A stretch of DNA of 64,000 bases from Geomesophilobacter sediminis (GTDB taxonomy: Bacteria > Desulfobacterota > Desulfuromonadia > Geobacterales > Geobacteraceae). The notes below the pieces were generated by a model. That model saw nothing but the letters and a program-made list of their open reading frames with translations, ran no database searches and had not been told where the DNA came from. Position 1 is the stretch's first letter, and every line of letters starts with the position of its first letter. The stretch spans positions 328,603 to 392,602 of the forward strand of contig NZ_JAEMHM010000002.1 of NCBI RefSeq assembly GCF_016458275.1, written 5' to 3'. Below, in pieces: positions 17,184 to 26,069 of the stretch. The position numbers and the translations under genes are program-made.

Positions 17184-19496
17184 ATGCTCATCATCGTGGA
17201 ATCCCCAACCAAGGCCAAGAAGATCGCCGCCTTACTCAAGACACGCACCATCTCCACCGTCGGGCACTTCAAAGACCTCCCCGAGACGGTCCTCGGAGTC
17301 GATCTCGCCAGTTACGAACCGACTTTCGTGTACCTCCCGAAAAAAGAAAAGCTCCCCGGCGAACTGCGCCAGGCGGCTCGCGGGGAGCAGGTATTTCTTG
17401 CCGGTGACCCGGACCGGGAGGGTTACGCGATCAGCACCCACATCTTCGAGGAGGTTCGGGAGGTTGCGGCATCCTGCCTGCGGCTGGAGATCTTCGAGGT
17501 GACCGAGCGGGGGTTGCGGGATTCCCTGGCGAAGGCGGTTCCCTTCGAAACTACCAACCACGGGCTCTATGATGCCTACCTCGGGCGCCGAATCGGGGAC
17601 CGGCTGGTCGGTTACCTGCTTTCCCCCCTGGCGAGCCGCGCGCTGGGAGGTTCCTACAGCGTCGGACGGGTGCAGTCGCCGGCGGTGCGCCTGGTGGTCG
17701 ATCGGGAGCGGGAAATTCGCCGCTTCGTTGCGACCCCCTATTGGGTGCTCGCCATCGAACTGGAGAAGGACGGGACCCGCTTTACCGCACGGCATCTGCG
17801 GGGGAAGTTCGAAGACCAGAGTGAAGCCGCGGCCCTTGCCGCCCTGGTTGCCAAGGAGAGCCATGCCCTGGCCGAAAAGGTCGAACTGAAGGAGGTGCGG
17901 CAGTTTCCCAAGCCCCCCTTTACCACCGTGGACCTTCAGGCGGCCGCCGCAGCGCGGCTCAAGATGACTCCCGAGCAAACCATGCGGCTGGCGCAGGGAC
18001 TGTTCGACCACGGTCTCATCACCTATCACCGCACCGACTCGGTCCGTATGTCCGACGAATTCATCGAGGAACTCCGCAGGTTCTTAACCGCCGCGCTGGG
18101 CGCGGCCTACCTTCCGGAAAAGCCGCACCGGTACAGCTCGAAGAACACGCAGGCGGACGCTCACGAAGGCATCCGTCCCACCCACCTGCACCACGGCAAC
18201 GAGATCGGGTCCCTGATCGGTGGGGAAGGGCTCGGTCCGGAACACGCCCGCCTCTACGAGCTCATTTTCCGCCGGGCGGTAGCCAGCCAGATGGCTGCCG
18301 CTCGCTACGACGCGACGGCGCTTCTGTTTGACGTGGTCGGCGAAAAATTCCGGGCCAACGGGCGGGTACTCACCTTCGACGGGTTCCTGAAGGTCTACCA
18401 GGAGGCGGAGGAGGAAAAGGAGCGCAAGGGTGAAGAGGAACCGGTCCAGCTCCTCCCGCCGGTGGCCGTGGGGGAACGGGTCCGCAAGGAAAGGGAGCTC
18501 CTGGACGAGAAGAAGACCAAGCCTCCCGGCCGCTTCACCTTCGGAACGCTGGTAAAAGAGCTGGAGCGGTTGGAGATCGGCCGCCCCTCCACCTACGCCG
18601 CCATAACCCGCAACATTTCGGAGCGCGGCTACGTCCGGGAGGAAAAGGGGAAGGTGGTGCCGCTTCCCCCGGGGGAAAGCCTGGTTGATTACTTGAGGGA
18701 AAAGCACCCTTGGGTGATCGACTACGAATTGACCCGCCGGATGGAAGGGTTTCTCGACCTGGTGGTGGAGAAGAAGGAGACCTGGCAGCGCTTCTGCAAG
18801 GGGGTGCACGGCAAGATGGAATATGCCGCTCCGGTACCGCGCGGGGCGGCCGGTGCTCCGACGCAGCGCCAGTTGGCTTTCGCCGCAAAGCTGGCGCAAC
18901 AGCGCGGGGAAGCCATTCCGGAGACGGTCTTGAAGAGCGGCAAAGAGCTTTCGGCGTGGATCAAGCAGGCGGTGGGCGAAAAGCCACCCTCTCGCAGGAA
19001 GGCAGCCGGAACAGGGGCCGCCGAGGGAAAAGGTGGCGAAGGGGCGGCTGGGAGAAAAGGTACCGAAGGGGCGGCCGGGGGAGCCCGGCGAAAAGCCGTG
19101 CGTAAAGCAGGAGCCGCGGGTGCGGCTAGACCGGGCGGCGGTCCTGCTCGCACTACGCCGGCCGCCTCCACCGCGACGGAAGGCGGCACCGGGATCGGCT
19201 CCTGTCCGGCCTGCGGCAGCACGGTGGTCGAATCGGATAAGGGATTCGGCTGCGCTGCGCGCTGCGGCTTCATGCTCTGGAAGGACCGGCTTTCGCGCTG
19301 GAAAAAGGAGATCACCGCACCCTTGGCGGCTGATCTTTTGCGGGGCGGACCGGTTAGCCTGAAGGATCTCGTCTCCGCAAAGCACGACGGCAAGAAGTTC
19401 CATGCCCGTGGCATCCTGGAGCAGGACCCGAAGTACGGCTGGACCATCCGGCTCATCTTCAAGGATGACCCCCACTCCGGAAACAGCGCGTCTTGA
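17184..19496 (+). CDS. type IA DNA topoisomerase with basic low-complexity linker
   Basis: This 770-residue enzyme should relax negatively supercoiled DNA through a 5'-phosphotyrosine link. The TOPRIM domain starts with IIVESPTKAKK and has Asp75 and Asp77 in AGDPDREG. The catalytic tyrosine is residue 281 in GLITYHRTDS. The core continues through GRPSTYAAITRNISERGYV. Residues about 610-670 form a Lys/Arg/Ala/Gly-rich linker, then one CPAC...CAARCGF zinc-type motif and a topoisomerase C-terminal repeat. The start ATG is at the head of IIVESP. It differs from a housekeeping TopA in having one degenerate zinc motif, so it may be a second type IA enzyme. The facing minus-strand promoter at 17034 shares its upstream gap. 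Confidence 0.88.
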   Translation: MLIIVESPTKAKKIAALLKTRTISTVGHFKDLPETVLGVDLASYEPTFVYLPKKEKLPGELRQAARGEQVFLAGDPDREGYAISTHIFEEVREVAASCLRLEIFEVTERGLRDSLAKAVPFETTNHGLYDAYLGRRIGDRLVGYLLSPLASRALGGSYSVGRVQSPAVRLVVDREREIRRFVATPYWVLAIELEKDGTRFTARHLRGKFEDQSEAAALAALVAKESHALAEKVELKEVRQFPKPPFTTVDLQAAAAARLKMTPEQTMRLAQGLFDHGLITYHRTDSVRMSDEFIEELRRFLTAALGAAYLPEKPHRYSSKNTQADAHEGIRPTHLHHGNEIGSLIGGEGLGPEHARLYELIFRRAVASQMAAARYDATALLFDVVGEKFRANGRVLTFDGFLKVYQEAEEEKERKGEEEPVQLLPPVAVGERVRKERELLDEKKTKPPGRFTFGTLVKELERLEIGRPSTYAAITRNISERGYVREEKGKVVPLPPGESLVDYLREKHPWVIDYELTRRMEGFLDLVVEKKETWQRFCKGVHGKMEYAAPVPRGAAGAPTQRQLAFAAKLAQQRGEAIPETVLKSGKELSAWIKQAVGEKPPSRRKAAGTGAAEGKGGEGAAGRKGTEGAAGGARRKAVRKAGAAGAARPGGGPARTTPAASTATEGGTGIGSCPACGSTVVESDKGFGCAARCGFMLWKDRLSRWKKEITAPLAADLLRGGPVSLKDLVSAKHDGKKFHARGILEQDPKYGWTIRLIFKDDPHSGNSAS

Positions 19497-19665
19497 GCGG
19501 CCTCGGTGTAGACTGCTGGTAGTTTTCGCCCTGATCATCGCCGAGTGCAAGCGGGCTGCGGTCGGTGCTGGGCTTTTGCCACCAAGTCGTTACCCGGTCC
19601 TTGCCTGCCACCGAGGAGGTGAAGTCGGGTGGATCGGTTCCCATGCCCTCGATGTGCAGCAATGA

Positions 19666-19700
19666 AAAAGGCGCCATCCGTGAACCGGAGGCGCCTTTCT
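19666..19700. terminator. bidirectional rho-independent terminator
   Basis: AAAGGCGCC and GGCGCCTTT pair around a 14-base loop, with T-rich flanks on both strands. It can serve the topoisomerase gene on the plus strand and the YtxH gene on the minus strand. The rest of the 19497-19785 gap is unremarkable. Confidence 0.75.
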
Positions 19701-19785
19701 TGTTGCTGTTCAACCTGTTGGTTGCCCGTCTCAGCAGGCACGGCAGAATCTTTACTCCGCACTCCCCGAGGAGTGCCCGTTGCCG

Positions 19786-20121
19786 TTACATCGGGGTCCC
19801 TTCTTCATGTCCGAATTCGGACCGCTGTCTTTCCCTTTCTTCGCTAATTGCTTCTTTGCCCCGACGCATGGCCGATGTCATCGCCATCCGTTTCTCGCTG
19901 AGGGCTCTTTTGCCGCTTTCATAGGTTTCGCTGAGTTTGTTCTGGGCATCGCTGGCATAATCTTTCACCTTGGTGAAGGAATCATCGGCCATGTCGGAAA
20001 TCTGCCCGCGCAGCTCCCGTCCCGATTTCGGTGCCGTCAGCAGCGTAATCCCCGTTCCTACCGCCGTTCCGGCCAGAAACGAATAGAGGAGCCCTTTGTT
20101 TTTCTTTTTAAGGTATCCCAT
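19786..20121 (-). CDS. YtxH domain protein
   Basis: This 111-residue protein begins with a charged stretch and one membrane segment (LLYSFLAGTAVGTGITLLTA). The hallmark PKSGRELRGQ of the YtxH family follows, and then a charged helical tail that may be coiled coil. YtxH proteins are small membrane-anchored proteins often linked to general stress, with no defined biochemical role. The ATG follows AGGGAGGT. The gene stands alone between the topoisomerase and the hydrolase. Confidence 0.82.
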   Translation of the reverse strand: MGYLKKKNKGLLYSFLAGTAVGTGITLLTAPKSGRELRGQISDMADDSFTKVKDYASDAQNKLSETYESGKRALSEKRMAMTSAMRRGKEAISEERERQRSEFGHEEGTPM

Positions 20122-20235
20122 GACTTACCTCCCTTTGCGATCGACCGCCTGGAGATCTGCTGGCGTAAGCCCCGCCTGCCGTGGCACCTGGAACCGGTCG
20201 ATTCTCTGAATTAATTATAACACCTTACCTTTTTG

Positions 20236-20283
20236 CCGGTCATGCACTACCCCCCTCTGTTGCTGGGGGGAGTGCATGACCGG
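20236..20283. repeat. long perfect inverted repeat
   Basis: CCGGTCATGCACT and AGTGCATGACCGG are exact arms of 13 bases that continue into a C-run paired with a G-run. The minus-strand hydrolase gene ends 79 bases away. There is no T-run on the expected side, so it is not a classical terminator. Confidence 0.6.
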
Positions 20284-20361
20284 AGCATTCTCCTCGTGAC
20301 CGTTGTGGCAGGTAAGGGCGTCGTCGCCACGCCCGCCGGAGCGCCGGCCGCTAGGCCGCGA

Positions 20362-23300
20362 TCAGTTGTTGGGAACGAAGATGATGTCCCGGAAGTAGTT
20401 GGTGTTCTGCCAGGACGCCGACGGCATCGCGCCGGAGGTCGTCGCGTAAAGGCCGCTTCCTACGTAGGTGTGGAGGTTTCCATTCACGATTGCCGCGGCA
20501 AAGCCGTTGGTCTGCTCGGCATAGTAGTGGTCCGAGCTGTTCGAGACCGCCACGATGTAGTCGGTATTCGCCGCAATAGATACCCGAGTGGGGAGGGTGA
20601 AGCTGGTCCATCCTGCCGTTCCTGCGGTGACGTCCCAGGTAAAAGGCCCCGCTACCACGGTAGCGTCGCTTCTGCGCCAGATCCGGACCGTGTGGGTGCC
20701 CCCCTCGATCCCGTTAGTGTAGATACGCACCTGGGTGATCTGTCCCGGCGTGTCAGTAAAGAAACGGGTCCCCAGTTCATAGGTGTCGTCGTTTTCGTAG
20801 AGGGTTGGGACTTGGCTGGTGAAGATCGTCTGGTTCTGCTGGCTGCCTCCGCCTCCGCTGCCGGCCTCGGCCGCGATTTGCTGGAAGACCGCCTTGGCCG
20901 CCTGGTAGCGAGCCTGCGCCGCGGCGAGGTCATTGACGAAATATCCGGCCCAAGCTCCGCCCGGAGAGGTCTTTTGCAGCAGGTTGTCCATCCACTGGAC
21001 GTAGTAGTTGGCGTCGTCGGCACTGACCCGGATCGGAGCTCCGCCGACGATGACGAATACCGCACCGGTATGGAGTACGTGGCCAGCCGAGCTCATCCGC
21101 CGGGCGGCGAGCCAGCCGCTTTGGGTGAAATCAACGCTGGCAGTGAGGGTGGCCGCAGTGCCTTTTGCAACCGAGGCGTCCTTGGATGCCACAACGACCC
21201 CATTTTGCACCAGCTCGATGGTGCCGGATAGGCCGGTGATTGCGCTCCAGGTGACCGTTACCGGGACGGTACCGGCCGAGGGGAGGGCGATTTCATCGCC
21301 CGGGGTGGCGGTGCTGTTCACCTTGAGGTCCAGAAACTCATTATGGCCGTTGCGGGAGATCACGGTTCTCCCTTGGGCGATCCCGTTGATCCAACTGCGG
21401 TAATCGGTGTTCTGGCCGGTCTGCACGTACGTGAGCAGTGACCCGAGATCAGCGCCCGGCTGGTCGCAAGGATGGTCGGTCCCCGCTGCGAAACCGGGGC
21501 GGAAGCCGCAGTTGAGCAAACGGTAATAGGCCTGGATCGCCGCTTCGGGATACCGGTCCGGCAAGGGATAGTTGATATTGACCACATCTTCTTCGATGAA
21601 GTCGGCGGTCCCCAGGGCGACTTCTACGGGATACTCGATGGGACCGCAGCAGTTAAGGGTTTGCGGGATGGAGCCATCCAGATTCTGCAGGTGCGCATAC
21701 CCGGCGATGCCGCCCTGCTGGTGTGCCCAGGCGATGATCGGGTAAGTGTATTCCTGCCAGATCTGGTACGCGTCCGAGAGGCCGAGCGCCAGGATGTGGC
21801 CTCCCAGTGCCTGGTGCGGGTACTGCGTGTAGGTGGCGTCCCAGTGCCATTCCGCATCCCAGTGGACGGTCCGCCCCGGGGTGGAGACCGGATCATCCTG
21901 CCCGTTCACCAACGGGAGGTCGGTTACCGGGTTCTGGACCTCTCCGTTTCCCATGTCGGCGAGCAGGGAGATGAAGGCCAGGTTTTGCGCGCCCATGCCC
22001 AGATACAGACTGGATACTGATTCCGGGCTGCCGCCGCAACTGCGGTGTACGTGGGGGTCACCGGCCAGCCATCCGGACGGCTCCGGAACGGTCGAGGCGA
22101 TCGTGATGGTGACGGTGTCGCTGCGGCTGGTGGAGACGTTGCCGGCGGCATCCTTGGCCCAGGCGTAAAGCGTCTTGCTGCCGGCCGAGGTGAAGGCATA
22201 GGATCCCGGGGCGCTGGAAGACCACCCGCTGGCGGTCGCTGAGGGCTTGGTGGAACTTTCGGTGACCAGATAGCCGGTGACCGCGACATTGTCGGTGGCG
22301 GTAAAGGCGGTGATGGCAACGGTCAGGCTGGTCGAGGTTGATGGGATGGTAAATGCCGTGACGTTCGGTGCGGTGGTGTCGGCGGTCACGGTGACCGTCG
22401 CGCTGCGGCTGGCGGAGACGTTGCCGGCGGCATCCTTCGCCCAGGCATAGAGAGTCTTGCTGCCGGTCGTCGTGAAGGTATAGGAGCCCGGGGCGGCGGA
22501 GGACCACCCGGTGGCGGTAGCCGATGGCTTGGTGGCACTTTCCGTTACCAGATAGCCGGTGACCGCGACGTTGTCGGTGGCGGTAAAGGTGGTGACGGCA
22601 ACGGTCAGGGTCGTAGCCGTTGAGGGCACGGAAAATGCGGTAATGGTTGGTGCCGTGGTATCGGCAATCGTCACGGTTACCGAGGCGCTGCGGCTGGTGG
22701 AGACGTTGCCGGCGGCGTCCTTGGCCCAGGCGTAAAGGGTTTTTGTTCCCGCGGTCGAGAAGGTATAGGAGGCCGGTGCCGCGGCGCTCCATCCGGTGGC
22801 GGTTGCCGATGGAGCCGTGGCGCTCTCGGTGACCAGGTAGCCGGTAACCGCTAGGTTGTCGGTTGCGGTAAAGGTGGAGATGGGGACGGTAAGCGACGAG
22901 GAGGTCGTCGGGACGCTGAAGGCGGTTACGGTGGGGGCCGTCGTGTCCGCAGTAGCCGGGGTGAACACCAGATCGACCCAGTAGTTCGAGCTTTGCCACC
23001 CCTGATTGGGGAACTTGCTGGAGGAGCCGTAGGCGTAGACCCCGTTGTAGCCGGAAACACCGTCCGCCGGGGCGTGGAGGGGAGCTGCGTCGACCCCTTT
23101 TCCCGAGAAGTAGCCGATGTCATCGCTGTAGTGGCCGCTGTTGGTGTGGTAGGAGACGACGTAATAGGTATTGGCGGCGATGCTTACCGCAGTGGAAAGA
23201 TTGACCTGCTGCCAACCGGATGCGGTCTCGCCGGAGAACGTTGCGGTGGCCAGTCGGGTGCCGGAAGCGTTCCAGACGTTCCCGACATGGGTTCCGGTGT

Positions 23301-23523
23301 TGTTTTTTGCCTTGTAAAAGCGGATGGCGGTAATGGTTCCGGCCGTGTCGGACTTGAATTTTATGCCCAGTTCGACTGCGCTGTCCGGACCTGAGTCGGT
23401 CATCGTTGGTACCGTGCTGGCCGACCAGAGGCTGTACGTTGCGGCCTCGGAGGCTTTGGTTACCACGATGAGTGCCGCCCAGATGATAACAGCTACTGCC
23501 GTCGTTAAACTCGCTCTTCTCAT
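20362..23523 (-). CDS. secreted CehA/McbA-like metallohydrolase with DUF4082 domains
   Basis: This 1053-residue protein has a signal peptide (to about residue 27). A DUF4082 domain lies at each end (about 35-190 and 905-1050), sharing GTHVGNVW or GTHTVRIW and the IAANTYYVV or IAANTDYIV motif. Three Ig-like repeats of about 92 residues follow the first DUF4082, each containing TATDN-AVTGYLVTES and YAWAKDAAGNVS. A PHP/CehA-McbA type domain begins near residue 488 with GDPHVHRSCGG; histidines in GHILALG, AWAHQQGG and AGTDHPCDQ are likely metal ligands. The family includes secreted phosphoesterase-like hydrolases. The substrate is unknown. The ATG follows AGGAG. Confidence 0.8.
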   Translation of the reverse strand: MRRASLTTAVAVIIWAALIVVTKASEAATYSLWSASTVPTMTDSGPDSAVELGIKFKSDTAGTITAIRFYKAKNNTGTHVGNVWNASGTRLATATFSGETASGWQQVNLSTAVSIAANTYYVVSYHTNSGHYSDDIGYFSGKGVDAAPLHAPADGVSGYNGVYAYGSSSKFPNQGWQSSNYWVDLVFTPATADTTAPTVTAFSVPTTSSSLTVPISTFTATDNLAVTGYLVTESATAPSATATGWSAAAPASYTFSTAGTKTLYAWAKDAAGNVSTSRSASVTVTIADTTAPTITAFSVPSTATTLTVAVTTFTATDNVAVTGYLVTESATKPSATATGWSSAAPGSYTFTTTGSKTLYAWAKDAAGNVSASRSATVTVTADTTAPNVTAFTIPSTSTSLTVAITAFTATDNVAVTGYLVTESSTKPSATASGWSSSAPGSYAFTSAGSKTLYAWAKDAAGNVSTSRSDTVTITIASTVPEPSGWLAGDPHVHRSCGGSPESVSSLYLGMGAQNLAFISLLADMGNGEVQNPVTDLPLVNGQDDPVSTPGRTVHWDAEWHWDATYTQYPHQALGGHILALGLSDAYQIWQEYTYPIIAWAHQQGGIAGYAHLQNLDGSIPQTLNCCGPIEYPVEVALGTADFIEEDVVNINYPLPDRYPEAAIQAYYRLLNCGFRPGFAAGTDHPCDQPGADLGSLLTYVQTGQNTDYRSWINGIAQGRTVISRNGHNEFLDLKVNSTATPGDEIALPSAGTVPVTVTWSAITGLSGTIELVQNGVVVASKDASVAKGTAATLTASVDFTQSGWLAARRMSSAGHVLHTGAVFVIVGGAPIRVSADDANYYVQWMDNLLQKTSPGGAWAGYFVNDLAAAQARYQAAKAVFQQIAAEAGSGGGGSQQNQTIFTSQVPTLYENDDTYELGTRFFTDTPGQITQVRIYTNGIEGGTHTVRIWRRSDATVVAGPFTWDVTAGTAGWTSFTLPTRVSIAANTDYIVAVSNSSDHYYAEQTNGFAAAIVNGNLHTYVGSGLYATTSGAMPSASWQNTNYFRDIIFVPNN

Positions 23524-24149
23524 GGCTACTCTCCTGAAAGCAATGGTGGTTCGGCGCTGATGGGTGCGCCACGCCGTGAAACGTGGAACTTCCTGAAATT
23601 CACCTCCGTTGGGATCGCCACCTTCGCGGACACCTTTCCCCTGGCGTGACGTCCGGGGCCGGAAGGCGGCTGCTTGCGAGACTTCAGATTTTCACGAGGA
23701 AACTGGTTCGGTGGGATGGGCACCAGGAGATCAGGGGGAGGGGAGGGACGAGCCCCTGATTCTCAAGGGGCCGACACTTTTCAACATGGTACACCGGCAC
23801 TGGCGGGAGGTCCGGCGCGGACGAAATTAATTTACGCAGCTGCAGTTCTTATCTTCACAGGACCAGTGTGATCCTCCCGAGAGCCCCCAACTATTCCGCC
23901 GCAACCGGCCCCATTTTTTTCGGGTACACCCGCCTTACCCCAGCCAGCGGCTGGCCGGCAGGACGATCGCATTGGAGACGAGGTAGCTGGTGAGGACCCA
24001 GGTGGCTTCGCTCCCACCTGGGTAGGCAGCCATCCGGAATATTTAGAAGAGACTCGATCGCGACAGGAATGTCGCTCCTACACGACCTCCCCAACGACCT
24101 GCCTCAAATGGATTCGCGGCAACTTGTCCACGCTTGGACCCAAAAGGAG
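23524..24149. other. intergenic region with hairpins, no gene seen
   Basis: The first 200 bases are the GC-rich leader of the minus-strand hydrolase, with several possible stems but no riboswitch I can identify. At 23997-24022 there is a perfect hairpin CCCAGGTGG/CCACCTGGG. At 24055-24082 there is one REP-like unit of the CGCGACAGGAATGTCGCTCC type. Confidence 0.5.
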
Positions 24150-24178
24150 TTGACAACACCCCTCCCTCAATGCAATAT
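24150..24178 (+). promoter_or_regulatory. sigma-70-type promoter of the first Rrf2 gene
   Basis: TTGACA, 17 bases, CAATAT, located 31 bases before the start codon. The AT-rich stretch GCTATTAAATTGATGG after it could hold an operator. Confidence 0.6.
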
Positions 24179-24208
24179 AAGGCTATTAAATTGATGGATT
24201 AATAAAAT

Positions 24209-24670
24209 ATGATCTCCAAAAAGACAAAATACGGGTTGAAAGCGCTGATTTACCTCGCCAAGCACTACGAGGAGGGGCCGATCCTGATTGCGGACCTCGC
24301 CCGAGAAGAGGCGATTCCCAAGAAGTTCCTGGAAGCGATCCTGCTTGCTCTCAAGAACAACGGCATCCTCCATAGCAAGAAGGGGAAAGGGGGCGGTTAT
24401 TATCTGGGACGCCCCCCCAAGGCGATCACCTTCGGCCAGGCGATCCGGGTGATGGAAGGACCACTGGCGCCGGTTCCCTGCGTCAGCGAGACCTCCTATG
24501 CCAAGTGCACCGAATGCGGCAGCGAGGAGACCTGCGGCATCCGCGCCGTTATGAAGGAAGTCCGCGACGCGATGGCCAACATCCTCGACAACACCACCCT
24601 GGCCGATGTCCTCGAGAAGATCGAGAACGCCGAGGAAGCGCAGAAGGGGATTTTGAATTTCTGTATCTGA
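24209..24670 (+). CDS. Rrf2 family iron-sulfur transcriptional regulator (copy 1)
   Basis: This 153-residue protein has a winged helix-turn-helix N-terminus (YGLKALIYLA, then ADLAREEAIPKKFLEAIL) and the wing segment KGKGGGYYLGR. The cysteine cluster at about residues 104-120 (C in PCVSE, C-x2-C in KCTECG, then EETCGIR) is the kind that binds a [2Fe-2S] centre in IscR/CymR-type sensors. It is the same length as the regulator at 61615-62076 and I count about 80 percent identity. A GAPDH-like gene follows on the same strand. It may respond to iron-sulfur or cysteine status. The target genes are not shown by the sequence. Confidence 0.88.
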   Translation: MISKKTKYGLKALIYLAKHYEEGPILIADLAREEAIPKKFLEAILLALKNNGILHSKKGKGGGYYLGRPPKAITFGQAIRVMEGPLAPVPCVSETSYAKCTECGSEETCGIRAVMKEVRDAMANILDNTTLADVLEKIENAEEAQKGILNFCI

Positions 24671-24729
24671 ACTGTCGCCTCCTTCGTCGGGAGGAGGCAG
24701 TTGTTGCGGAATAAAGAGGTTTGATTCCG

Positions 24730-24761
24730 AAGGGTGGAGCAGCCGCGGCTGTTCCACCCTT
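24730..24761 (+). terminator. hairpin between rrf2 and the GAPDH-like gene
   Basis: AAGGGTGGA and TCCACCCTT pair around AGCCGCGGCT, itself palindromic. It starts 60 bases after the rrf2 stop and ends 22 bases before the next start. No strong T-run follows, so it could be a terminator, an attenuator or an operator. A second stem, CTGTCGCCTCC with GGAGGAGGCAG, lies at 24671-24700. Confidence 0.5.
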
Positions 24762-24783
24762 CATTGTTGCAGGAGCTTTTGAC

Positions 24784-25782
24784 GTGCGTGTTGCAATCAA
24801 TGGTTTGGGCAGGATCGGGAGGACCTTTCTGCGGGCCGCGCTGCGGGGAGGGGAGCTGGAAATTGTCGCGATAAACGAACCGGCGGGTATTGAAACGGCG
24901 GCCCACCTGGTGAAATACGATTCGAGCCACGGGACTTATCCGGGCGAAATCCGGACCGACGGCGACTTTTTGGTGGTTGACGGCAAGCGGATTCACGTCC
25001 TCGGGGAAACCGAGCCGGCGGCGCTGCCTTGGGCGCGCGAGAGAATCGACGTAGTTGTCGAGGCTGCCGGGCGTTTCACCTCCCGCGGGAAGGCCGCGGC
25101 GCACCTTGCCGCCGGAGCCAAGCGGGTGGTGATTTCCGCTCCGTCCCCCGATCCGGACATCACCATCGTGATGGGGGTAAACGACCGGGATTACCGCGCC
25201 GACCTCCATCACATCATCTCCAACGCTTCCTGCACCACGAATTGCCTGGCGCCGATGCTCAAGGTGCTCGACGAGAAATTCGGGATACGGAAGACCCTGA
25301 TGACCACGGTGCATCCCTATACCAACAACCAGCAACTGCACGACGGGCCGCACGCGGACCTGCGCCGGGGGCGGGCGGCGGCGCTTTCGATCGTCCCTAC
25401 TACGACCACCGCCATCCAGGCCGTTTTGTGGGTGATGCCGCAGTTGACCGGACGCATCGATGGGATGGCGATCCGGGTTCCGACCGCCAACGTCGCCAAT
25501 ATCGACCTTGTGGCCGAGTTGGCCCGGGAGGTCGATGTCGAGGCACTCAACGCGGCATTCCGGGAGTCGGCGGAAGGAGAGCTGCAGGGGATTCTCGCGG
25601 TTTGCGCGGATGAACTGGTCTCTATGGACTACCGGGGGAACCCGCTTTCCGCGATCGTGGACCTTCCGGCGACCCAGGTTGTCGACGGGAAGCTCGCGCG
25701 GATTCTGGCTTGGTATGACAACGAGGCGGGATATTCGAATCGGTTGGTCGATCTGGTGAAGATGATCGGGAGGGAAGGATAA
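24784..25782 (+). CDS. glyceraldehyde-3-phosphate dehydrogenase-like, divergent
   Basis: This 332-residue NAD-dependent dehydrogenase has the nucleotide motif NGLGRIGR, the active-site SNASCTTNCLAP with the catalytic cysteine, and TTVHPYTNNQQ with the general-base histidine. The end AWYDNEAGYSNRLVDL is typical. The adenosine-binding acid appears as NEP where the classical enzyme has NDL, and SIVPTTTTAIQAV replaces the usual SIIPTTTGAA. It is thus a divergent or secondary isozyme. The start is a GTG eight bases after AGGAG; an in-frame ATG at 24721 would run through the hairpin and is less likely. It lies behind an Rrf2 regulator, which could tie it to redox or sulfur stress. Confidence 0.85.
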   Translation: MRVAINGLGRIGRTFLRAALRGGELEIVAINEPAGIETAAHLVKYDSSHGTYPGEIRTDGDFLVVDGKRIHVLGETEPAALPWARERIDVVVEAAGRFTSRGKAAAHLAAGAKRVVISAPSPDPDITIVMGVNDRDYRADLHHIISNASCTTNCLAPMLKVLDEKFGIRKTLMTTVHPYTNNQQLHDGPHADLRRGRAAALSIVPTTTTAIQAVLWVMPQLTGRIDGMAIRVPTANVANIDLVAELAREVDVEALNAAFRESAEGELQGILAVCADELVSMDYRGNPLSAIVDLPATQVVDGKLARILAWYDNEAGYSNRLVDLVKMIGREG

Positions 25783-25814
25783 GCGGCATTTAAAAGGCGG
25801 CAGGTTCTTTTACG

Positions 25815-26040
25815 GTAGGAGCGGCATTCCTGCCGCGATCAAGTCTGTTCCAATAAGCACGGTAGTTGCCTACCCTGTGGGAACGCCTTTCCAGGCGCGA
25901 TTAACCGTGGTTACCGCCTTGGGCGGATCGCGCCTGGAAAGGCGCCCCCACAGTTAAAAGTCGTCCTCCAAAAGTTTTACAAGTGGCATTCCTGCCGCAG
26001 TCAACAAGCTGAAATCACGACGGGACGTCGTTCCTAAAGC
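25815..26040. repeat. cluster of REP-like palindromes
   Basis: The 287-base gap holds one unit at 25815-25842 (GTAGGAGCGGCATTCCTGCCG). An inverted pair at 25875-25953 is bounded by CTGTGGG and CCCACAG with GGCGCGATT against ATCGCGCC. A partial unit follows at 25986-26010, with a further small palindrome beyond it. Confidence 0.8.
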
Positions 26041-26069
26041 TAACCTATTTTTACATCCTTCCGTTTCGT

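Noticed and set aside
20233..21231. 332-codon frame on the plus strand
   Set aside because: Opposite the C-terminal DUF4082 region of the hydrolase and built from its repeat composition.
23524..23760. GEMM or cobalamin riboswitch before the CehA/McbA-like gene
   Set aside because: Stems and GCAAGCAGCC-like pieces exist, but the required conserved blocks are missing or in the wrong order.
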